From the NCBI GenBank assembly GCA_937983035.1, contig CALKAN010000358.1:1-14819 (forward strand): a stretch of 14,819 bases of DNA, given 5' to 3'. A program made the position numbers and the translations under genes. Shown one piece after another: positions 1 through 5,773 of the stretch; within the stretch, counting starts at the first letter, position 1, and each line of letters starts with the position of its first letter. The DNA is from an uncultured Paenibacillaceae bacterium (GTDB lineage Bacteria; Bacillota; Bacilli; Paenibacillales; CALAME01). The notes beneath the pieces were generated by a model. The model was given only the letters and a program-made list of their open reading frames with translations, was not told the DNA's origin and did not search any database.

Positions 1-17
1 GATCATTTAATGGAACA

Positions 18-1214
18 TTAGACCATGCCATGCTTCTGCAAAAATTGACCGATCCGCTCCAGCGCTTCTTGCAGTTTTGCAACCGAGGTCGCATAGGAGC
101 AGCGCACGAAACCTTCCCCGCCCAAGCCGAACACATTCCCGGGGACAACTGCTACTTTCGCTTCATGCAAAAGCGTTTCTGCAAATTGTTCGGAAGTCAT
201 GCCGGTCGACTGGATGCTCGGAAAAGCATAAAAAGCTCCTTTCGGTTCATGGCAGGGCAGACCCAGTTCCCGAAATCCTTGCACGACCAGTCGTCTGCGC
301 TGGTTATAAGATTCTACCATGTGGTCTTTTTCTTCCAAACCTTTCTCGCTCAGCGCTTCAATGGCTGCTACCTGGCTCATAATCGGCGCGCACATGACCG
401 TATATTGGTGAATTTTCAACATCGCTGCAATAATGTCCGGGTGTCCGCATGCATAGCCCATGCGCCAGCCGGTCATCGCAAACGCTTTGGAAAATCCGCT
501 CACCAGCACCGTGCGATCCTTCATGCCCGGCAAAGAAGCGAAGCTGACATGTTTTTGGTCATACGTCAATTCCGCATAAATCTCATCGCTGATAACGATC
601 AAATCATGCTTTTCCACCAATTTTGCAATCGGCAGCCAGTCTTCATACGTCATAATGCCGCCGGTCGGGTTGCTCGGGTAACACAAAATAAGCACCTTTG
701 ATTTCGGCGTAATTTTCTCTTCCAATGATGCTGCCGTAAGCTTAAAATCGTCTTTCGCAAACGTCTCGATGCCTACCGGTATGCCGCCTCCGATCGCTGC
801 GATCGGGGAATAAGAAATATAACTTGGTTCCGGGATCAATATTTCGTCTCCTGGGCTCACCAAAGCGCGCAGCGCCAAATCTATCGCTTCGCTTCCGCCA
901 ACCGTAACAATGACTTCCGAAGCCGGATCATAGGTCGTATTGAATTGGTTATGCAAGTAAGCGGCGATCGCTTCCCTCAGCTCAGGCAGTCCGGCATTGT
1001 GCGTATACGATGTCCGGCCTTGTTCCAAGGCATACACGCACGATTCACGAATCTGCCACGGCGTGATGAAATCGGGCTCGCCGACCCCTAATGAGATAAT
1101 GTCCTTGCTGGCGCTGACCATATCGAAAAACTTTCGGATGCCGGAAGGCGGAATGTTGCGCACAGATGGCGCCAAATAGTCTTTCATTGATTTGCTTCTA
1201 ACTTGAGAATCCAT
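18..1214 (-). CDS. alaT: AlaT-like class I/II PLP-dependent aminotransferase
   Basis: A fold-type I aminotransferase that transfers amino groups between an amino acid and a 2-oxo acid in the cytosol. Alanine/pyruvate is the likely pair by analogy with B. subtilis AlaT (YugH). Counting from the ATG at 1214 (398 residues, normal for the family), the sequence shows the YPSNPTGG motif with N182, the SDEIY motif with D210 and Y213, the Schiff-base lysine K243 in SGFSKAFAMTGWR, and the carboxylate-binding R371 in GFVRCSYA. A GTG at 1223 is also in frame, but it lies inside the ribosome binding site AAAGGAG, which sits 8 bases before the ATG, so the ATG is preferred. The regulator gene upstream ends in a TAA that overlaps this ribosome binding site, so the two genes are very probably co-transcribed and translationally linked. 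The family call is firm; the substrate rests on gene order and the AlaR-like neighbour. Confidence 0.85.
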   Translation of the reverse strand: MDSQVRSKSMKDYLAPSVRNIPPSGIRKFFDMVSASKDIISLGVGEPDFITPWQIRESCVYALEQGRTSYTHNAGLPELREAIAAYLHNQFNTTYDPASEVIVTVGGSEAIDLALRALVSPGDEILIPEPSYISYSPIAAIGGGIPVGIETFAKDDFKLTAASLEEKITPKSKVLILCYPSNPTGGIMTYEDWLPIAKLVEKHDLIVISDEIYAELTYDQKHVSFASLPGMKDRTVLVSGFSKAFAMTGWRMGYACGHPDIIAAMLKIHQYTVMCAPIMSQVAAIEALSEKGLEEKDHMVESYNQRRRLVVQGFRELGLPCHEPKGAFYAFPSIQSTGMTSEQFAETLLHEAKVAVVPGNVFGLGGEGFVRCSYATSVAKLQEALERIGQFLQKHGMV

Positions 1215-1227
1215 TGGGCGCACTCCT

Positions 1228-1719
1228 TTACGGTGAAATCAACATGCGGTGATCGCCTTGATGATCCTCAAATATGATCCCGTCTTGTTTATATTTTTTC
1301 AATATAAAATGCGTTTTCGTTGACAGCACTGAATCGATCGTCGACAGCTTGCGAGAGACAAAAGAGGCGATTTCTTTCAATGTTTGCCCTTCGACTTCCA
1401 CTTGCAAATCGTATGAGCCAGACATGAGATAAACGGTTTTTACTTCTGGAAACAAATATATCCGCTCCGCGATCGCGTCGAAGCCTCGATCCCGCTCGGG
1501 AGTAATTTTCACTTCGATCAACGCGGTGACTTTTTCGCCCTCGGTTTTATTCCAATCGATGACCGGCGCATATTTCACGATAATTTTATCTTCCTCAAGT
1601 TCCTTGATCGCCTGCGCCACTTCTTCTTCGGCCGCACCGAGCATCGTGGCGATCAATTTCGGAGATCTTCTTGCATCTTCATTCAGCAGATCCAGGATTT
1701 TCCTCTTGAAGTCGTTCAA
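1228..1719 (-). CDS. alaR: Lrp/AsnC-family regulator, AlaR-like
   Basis: A feast/famine-type transcription regulator, probably controlling its own operon and the aminotransferase gene next to it in response to an amino acid such as alanine. The 163-residue product has an N-terminal winged helix-turn-helix (about 1-50) and a C-terminal RAM ligand-binding/oligomerisation domain (about 60-145, including the VYLMSGSYDL stretch). It ends in a conserved-looking tail (THFILKKYKQDG), much as I recall for B. subtilis AlaR/YugG. The reading frame stays open to a TTG at 1740, but AGAGGAG lies 6 bases before an internal TTG at 1719, giving MNDFKRKILDLL, the usual Lrp N-terminus. That TTG is taken as the start. 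The gene lies directly before alaT, the order known for B. subtilis alaR-alaT. The family is certain; the ligand is inferred. Confidence 0.85.
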   Translation of the reverse strand: MNDFKRKILDLLNEDARRSPKLIATMLGAAEEEVAQAIKELEEDKIIVKYAPVIDWNKTEGEKVTALIEVKITPERDRGFDAIAERIYLFPEVKTVYLMSGSYDLQVEVEGQTLKEIASFVSRKLSTIDSVLSTKTHFILKKYKQDGIIFEDHQGDHRMLISP

Positions 1720-1752
1720 ACCAATCTCTCCTCTAAGCAAGTTCTTCAGTTA

Positions 1753-1781
1753 ATATTACAAGAAAACAGACAAATCTGCAA
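1753..1781 (-). promoter_or_regulatory. Candidate sigma-A promoter of alaR-alaT
   Basis: On the minus strand TTGCAG (1776-1781) and TAATAT (1753-1758) are separated by exactly 17 bases. Transcription would start near 1746, giving a leader of about 27 bases before the TTG at 1719. The spacing is ideal but the -35 matches consensus at only three of six bases, which would suit a promoter needing an activator. No clear Lrp-type operator was recognised. Confidence 0.4.
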
Positions 1782-2216
1782 AAGGAATTGTGATATCCAT
1801 CATTTTCCAAAAAAAGTTGCTGACTTAAATTTTATAAGCCGTTCAACATCTTCCTTATTTATTTGCTTGATTTATTCTGCTTGAACAAACTTCAAATATT
1901 TGCTGAAAATGTTTGGCGCTCCCGTCGCGGACACTCTCATTTCACTCACTGCCGTCTCATCTGAATCGATCAACCTGAATGAGATCGATAAAACAGCTGG
2001 AATCAACATATCATTTGCGTAAATAGTTAAAAAAACACCGCTCCTTTCCGGAACGGTGAAACACAAACATATTTTGCCGTGAAACTCCCCATCTGCATCG
2101 ACTGCATCCGCGCAATTGCCAGCTCATTCAAATGTTTGGCTGCCGTTTCGGTCACGCGATGCTGCACCGCAGGATTGTGCAAAAGGAAGAGGAAACGTTT
2201 CAAAAGATGCGCAATT
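1782..2216. other. Intergenic stretch without a supported gene
   Basis: Between cysK and the alaR promoter there is no reading frame with a ribosome binding site. The minus strand stays open for about 60 codons after cysK in a shifted frame (roughly 2028-2216, ending inside the terminator hairpin), and a second open stretch ends at 1872. Both have reasonable codon use but neither has a Shine-Dalgarno sequence or a recognisable family. They may be decayed coding sequence or chance. The only clear element is the terminator at 2029-2058. Confidence 0.5.
2029..2058 (-). terminator. Intrinsic terminator downstream of cysK
   Basis: On the minus strand CACCGTTCC (2050-2058) pairs over nine positions, one a G-T wobble, with GGAGCGGTG (2036-2044) around a GGAAA loop. 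Seven T residues follow (2029-2035). It lies about 160 bases past the cysK stop and insulates alaR-alaT from cysK transcription. Confidence 0.85.
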
Positions 2217-3134
2217 TTAAAATAAGTCCATGCTTAAGTAACGCTCGCCGGTATCCGGCGCGATGCAAAGCACTCGCTTTCCTTTTCCCAAGCGGCGGGC
2301 AATTTGCAGTCCCGTCCAAACCGATGCTCCGGATGAAGGGCCGACCAAAATGCCTTCTTTCCGCGCCAATTCTCTCACGGTGTTCAGCGCGTCTTCGTCT
2401 TCAACTTGAAAGATTTCATCATATATGTCCGTATTTAAAATTTGCGGCACAAATCCCGGGCTCGTTCCGACCAGTTTATGCTTGCCGGGCTTGCCGCCGG
2501 ACAATACAGGCGACCCTTTCGGCTCCACGACGTAAATTTGAATGTTCGGCACATGCTGCCTGAGCGTTTCCCCTGTGCCGGTAATCGTCCCGCCTGTGCC
2601 AGAAGTCGCTACGAAAGCATCAATCCGTCCGTCCATTTGCTCTAAAATTTCCAATGCGGTCGTCGTGCGATGAATGTCAGGATTCGCTTTATTTTCAAAC
2701 TGCTGCGGAATAAAACTTCCCGGAATCTGCTCCTTCAACTCAAGCGCTTTCTCGATTGCCCCAGGCATCCGTTTCTCCGCAGGAGTCAGCACTACTTCAG
2801 CGCCGTACGCTTTCAAAATGTTGATCCGCTCTTTTGACATATTGTCCGGCATCACCAAAATCGCTTTGTACCCTTTGGCCGCTGCATTCATCGCCAGCCC
2901 AATTCCGGTATTTCCGCTCGTAGGTTCAATAATCGTCGCACCGGGCTGAAGCAGGCCTTCTTTCTCTGCTTGCAATATCATATTGAATGCCGCGCGATCC
3001 TTCACGCTGCCGCTCGGATTGAAATATTCCAACTTCACGTAAAGTTCAGCATCGTCCTCGCTCAAGAGACGCTGAATGCGGACAGCCGGCGTATTGCCGA
3101 TTAATTCGGTTACATTGTTTACAATTCTGCTCAT
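2217..3134 (-). CDS. cysK: Cysteine synthase A (O-acetylserine sulfhydrylase)
   Basis: A PLP enzyme that makes L-cysteine from O-acetyl-L-serine and sulfide, the last step of sulfur assimilation, in the cytosol. The 305 residues match the usual length of about 310. Visible motifs are the PLP lysine K45 in NPSGSVKDRAAF, the substrate loop TSGNTG (72-77), the phosphate-binding loop TSGTGGT (177-183), and the serine of the GPSSGAS motif (about 265-271) that contacts the PLP ring nitrogen. GCGAGGA precedes the ATG by about 7 bases. The gene stands alone between two terminators and has its own strong promoter. No T-box or S-box leader fits in the short space upstream, so control by CymR or a similar factor is possible but no operator was recognised. 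CysM-type enzymes share these motifs, but the C-terminal GERYLSMDLF ending favours CysK. Confidence 0.93.
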   Translation of the reverse strand: MSRIVNNVTELIGNTPAVRIQRLLSEDDAELYVKLEYFNPSGSVKDRAAFNMILQAEKEGLLQPGATIIEPTSGNTGIGLAMNAAAKGYKAILVMPDNMSKERINILKAYGAEVVLTPAEKRMPGAIEKALELKEQIPGSFIPQQFENKANPDIHRTTTALEILEQMDGRIDAFVATSGTGGTITGTGETLRQHVPNIQIYVVEPKGSPVLSGGKPGKHKLVGTSPGFVPQILNTDIYDEIFQVEDEDALNTVRELARKEGILVGPSSGASVWTGLQIARRLGKGKRVLCIAPDTGERYLSMDLF

Positions 3135-3167
3135 TCCGAGTCCTCGCTTCCACTAGTTTGCCTATTT

Positions 3168-3196
3168 ATTTTATCGGATTAAGCGGAAATGGTCAA
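3168..3196 (-). promoter_or_regulatory. cysK: Sigma-A promoter of cysK
   Basis: On the minus strand TTGACC (3191-3196) and TAAAAT (3168-3173) match the sigma-A consensus at five of six bases each, with an exact 17-base spacer. The start would be near 3161, leaving a leader of about 27 bases. The -35 begins directly after the T-tract of the preceding terminator. Confidence 0.8.
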
Positions 3197-3197
3197 C

Positions 3198-3251
3198 AAA
3201 AAAACACAGATCATGCCCTAAGATTGATGCATGGATGCATAGACCTGTGTT
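3198..3251 (-). terminator. Intrinsic terminator of the MFS gene
   Basis: On the minus strand AACACAGGTC (3242-3251) pairs with GATCTGTGTT (3203-3212), ten pairs with one G-T wobble, and is followed by a T-run reaching 3198. The loop is long (about 30 bases) and holds a small inner hairpin (TGCAT/ATGCA). A TTTT on the other flank could allow some termination on the plus strand too. Confidence 0.75.
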
Positions 3252-3288
3252 TTGTCCCGTCATACAGCCGCTGAATAACAAAGACCGC

Positions 3289-4620
3289 TCAGTTCTTATT
3301 TTCATTAAGCTGTTTTTTTGCCCACGATTCCTGCCAGCTTCTCATCAAAAACCATGACAGCATCGGCGCGCTGCCTACAAGCAGCAATAAACTATTCAGC
3401 ATGAGCGGCTTCGTGCTGATCGATACGGCAATCAAAAATAATATCGTGCCAATAATCCGCCCCGCATTCAGTCCGACTTCTCGCAGCACGACATATTCGA
3501 CGCGATGATCTGCGCTGTCCTGATTTCTGCCGATGATGTCAAACACAGAAGAAGTCATGGGGATGGTGAAAAGCGGGATGAACAAAGACGTTCCGATGCC
3601 AAAAAACATCAAAGTCGCATAGTTTACTTTCCAGAAAAACGGCAAGATGACTAAAATCATGGCAGCAGTGCCGATCAGCATCGCCAAATTTCTTCGATGC
3701 GGTTTCAGCCATTTTCCAGCCAGCATAAAGCTGAACAAAGCCACGCCGGACGTGATGAATGAATAAATGCCCAGTTTCATTTCATTTTGCGTAGCGATGT
3801 ATACGAGCAAGCCGATGACAAAAGCGAAAACTCCTTCGCGCATCCCTTGACCCATCAATGCCGGAAACGCCCGGCGCCACGGATCTCCTTTATCCTTCAA
3901 ATTGCGAAAAGCTTTCGTCCATGAATAGGCGTCTTGCGCTTTGCGCTTTTTCAAGAAAAAACTTGTTGCGACACCGATCAAAAATATAATTAACGAGACG
4001 GTAAAAATAATGCGATACCCTGCCGTATCTTCCATGCGCGTAATAATGAAACCGGAAATCCAAGGCGCAATCATTCCGGTAATCGAACCGAGCAAACCGG
4101 CGTACCCATTAAACTTGTCGCGGTTGTCCGGCTCCGTAATTTCAAAATAAACGACGTTGAAAGCAAGCCAAAAAAGCCCCCCGGCAATCCCTTGCAGCGC
4201 CCCTAACGGCACGACATAGTGAACGGCTTGTTTTTTTAATAACAAAACAATTAAATAAAAAACCGCCGACAAGGCAACCCCTGCCCGCAGGCTGTTCATT
4301 TTGTTAAATTCTTTCACCCATTTCCCAGCCAAATAAAATGTCAGCACATTGGCGAAATGGGCGGACAATGCAAACCAGCCAATTACCGCAAAATTTTGAC
4401 TCACCTTCCACAAATACACGTTGACGAACGCGCCGGAAAGCGCCCCCGCAGCGGTAAACAATCCTTGCACGGCCAGCAGCAAAACCGCTTGCCTTGGCAG
4501 CGTGCCCTGCTTGCGTTCTCCCGAGCCTTGCTCATCGTCATGCCGCTCTCTGAAAGCAAAGGATTGGCGCTGACGCTTTATGCGGTTGGGGAAGGAACGA
4601 TATGCATCTTTCGTCGGCAT
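3289..4620 (-). CDS. Major facilitator superfamily permease
   Basis: A polytopic membrane transporter of the MFS with about twelve predicted membrane segments in 443 residues. The hydrophobic segments begin near residue 44 (AVLLLAVQGLFTAAGALSGA) and end near 425. A highly charged, probably cytosolic N-terminal tail of about 43 residues comes first, rich in Arg, Lys, Glu and Gln. A basic cytosolic loop (KKRKAQDAYSW) divides the two halves. The substrate cannot be told from the sequence. The overall pattern, including the VEYVVLREVGLNAGRI stretch, reminds me of the uncharacterised YqgE-type MFS proteins of Bacilli. A TTG at 4641 is in frame, but AAAGGTG before the ATG at 4620 supports that ATG. 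The zinc-ribbon gene upstream ends 89 bases before, with no clear terminator between them, so read-through is possible. Confidence 0.8.
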   Translation of the reverse strand: MPTKDAYRSFPNRIKRQRQSFAFRERHDDEQGSGERKQGTLPRQAVLLLAVQGLFTAAGALSGAFVNVYLWKVSQNFAVIGWFALSAHFANVLTFYLAGKWVKEFNKMNSLRAGVALSAVFYLIVLLLKKQAVHYVVPLGALQGIAGGLFWLAFNVVYFEITEPDNRDKFNGYAGLLGSITGMIAPWISGFIITRMEDTAGYRIIFTVSLIIFLIGVATSFFLKKRKAQDAYSWTKAFRNLKDKGDPWRRAFPALMGQGMREGVFAFVIGLLVYIATQNEMKLGIYSFITSGVALFSFMLAGKWLKPHRRNLAMLIGTAAMILVILPFFWKVNYATLMFFGIGTSLFIPLFTIPMTSSVFDIIGRNQDSADHRVEYVVLREVGLNAGRIIGTILFLIAVSISTKPLMLNSLLLLVGSAPMLSWFLMRSWQESWAKKQLNENKN

Positions 4621-4709
4621 CGAATTCACACCTTTTCTCAAAACACGTTAATGAATCGTGATCGCCTGCAGTTTTACCCTTCCCCAAAAACGATGCCGTA
4701 ACCGATATT

Positions 4710-5225
4710 TTACGAATTCGACAGATGGTGAATAATGGAAAGACGATGTTCCGGCGCCAGCCGCCAATGGGCGCGAAAGCATGCCGGGCACATGAGCACA
4801 TGCGCTTTGATCGGACCTCGAAATGCCCCTGCAAATGCCTTTTCCGATTTGAATCCCGACCGTTTGAGATCGATCGTGCCGGCATGCAGCATGATTTCAT
4901 GGCAGAACGGACATTCTTCGATGTCTTCCTGTTCGCTTTGCAACGATTTTATTTTTTGCTCATATTGATACAAATCTCCGCTTAAATCTTCTTCAAGCCC
5001 TGCCGTGAGCTGCTCCAGCTCATCATCAAACACTTCTTCCTCATCATGTTCCGGCTCACCGTCCGTTCCTTCTTTAAATTCCTCCAGGCCTTCATCGCCG
5101 ATTGGAACGGAACGATAATCACCCAGCACGTTTAAACAATGCGGGCACAACTCTTCAGCTCCAATTTCTTCATCCCATACGATTTCCGTATGACACCATG
5201 GGCAAATCTCCGTTTGTTTCTCCAT
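4710..5225 (-). CDS. Double zinc-ribbon protein with acidic linker
   Basis: A 171-residue soluble protein of unknown function. It has two CxxC...CxxC clusters, each fit to bind one zinc: C8/C11 with C27/C30 at the N-terminus and C105/C108 with C146/C149 at the C-terminus. The middle (about 43-104) is extremely acidic, rich in Glu and Asp, with helical and perhaps coiled-coil character (DLYQYEQKIKSLQSEQEDIE). There is no signal peptide or membrane segment. GGAG lies 8 bases before the ATG at 5225 but only 2 bases before the in-frame ATG at 5231, so the shorter form is chosen. It follows the micro-ORF by 22 bases and so is probably translated from the mutS2-yshE transcript. The zinc ribbons suggest nucleic-acid or protein binding, but the acidic linker argues against simple DNA coating. 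No family name was recognised. Confidence 0.75.
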   Translation of the reverse strand: MEKQTEICPWCHTEIVWDEEIGAEELCPHCLNVLGDYRSVPIGDEGLEEFKEGTDGEPEHDEEEVFDDELEQLTAGLEEDLSGDLYQYEQKIKSLQSEQEDIEECPFCHEIMLHAGTIDLKRSGFKSEKAFAGAFRGPIKAHVLMCPACFRAHWRLAPEHRLSIIHHLSNS

Positions 5226-5247
5226 TCGCATCGCTCCATTCTTATTG

Positions 5248-5322
5248 CTACATTAAATAAATAATGCCTGCGATAATAAAAATTACCGCGATCGTTAACA
5301 AGATTCCCCACAAATACTTCAT
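5248..5322 (-). CDS. 24-residue single-span membrane micro-protein
   Basis: A very short reading frame: ATG at 5322 and TAG at 5248-5250. The product begins MKYLWG, continues with about 16 hydrophobic residues rich in Ile, Leu and Ala, and ends IIYLM, so it is almost entirely one transmembrane helix with a single N-terminal lysine. A very strong ribosome binding site (AGAGGAGAAGGA) ends close to the ATG. It starts 19 bases after the yshE stop and ends 22 bases before the zinc-ribbon start, filling the only gap in the cluster, which is what a real operon gene would do. It could be a small accessory subunit of the DUF350 membrane protein, or a leader peptide that couples translation to the next gene. 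The function is unknown. Confidence 0.65.
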   Translation of the reverse strand: MKYLWGILLTIAVIFIIAGIIYLM

Positions 5323-5341
5323 TTCCTTCTCCTCTCGCTTT

Positions 5342-5758
5342 TTACGGCACGCTCGCTCCGACAATATAGGAGAGCGAGACCGATATGATGAAAGAGATGA
5401 AGCCGACAGCCGCATTTCCCTGCTCGATATGCTGATCCACCTTAAACGGCGTTAAAAATTCAAAAATGTAATAAGCGGCAAGCATTAATACAAACCCGAA
5501 ACTGGCCCATAACAAGGCAATATAAACGGATTCATGGCTTGCGATGGCGAATCGGAAAATATTGGCGATGCCCAGCATTTTTCCGCTGATCGTTAAGGCG
5601 ACCGCAACATTTCCTTTGCGAATCTCATCAAATGCGTTGTACGGCGTCACCAGTTCGAAAACAGCCAAAAACACGATCGTTGCCAACACTGCTACAGAAA
5701 AATTGGCCAATGCTAACACATATGGATTCTGCAGCCATATATCGATCTGTTCATTCAC
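5342..5758 (-). CDS. yshE: DUF350 (UPF0719) membrane protein YshE
   Basis: A small integral membrane protein of unknown function. The 138 residues hold four hydrophobic segments (about 14-34, 48-66, 76-97 and 112-132). The two halves resemble each other: each has a short charged stretch and then a Gly-Asn pair before a helix (IRKGNVAVALTI and IEQGNAAVGFIS), as in the DUF350 family. A GTG at 5767 is in frame, but GGGGG lies 8 bases before the second GTG at 5758, so that start is preferred. It begins 15 bases after the mutS2 stop. B. subtilis has the same order (mutSB-yshE), which supports the symbol. The link between a recombination protein and a membrane protein is conserved but not explained. 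Confidence 0.85.
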   Translation of the reverse strand: MNEQIDIWLQNPYVLALANFSVAVLATIVFLAVFELVTPYNAFDEIRKGNVAVALTISGKMLGIANIFRFAIASHESVYIALLWASFGFVLMLAAYYIFEFLTPFKVDQHIEQGNAAVGFISFIISVSLSYIVGASVP

Positions 5759-5773
5759 CTGACGCACCCCCGA

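Noticed and set aside
1872..2066. Minus-strand 64-codon open frame between cysK and alaR
   Set aside because: Its start lies inside the cysK terminator hairpin and neither this start nor the internal ATG has a ribosome binding site. Kept only as a possible remnant.
2132..2563. Plus-strand open frame of 143 codons over the cysK 3' end
   Set aside because: It is antisense to cysK, has no ribosome binding site and its product has no recognisable features; it mirrors the cysK codon pattern.
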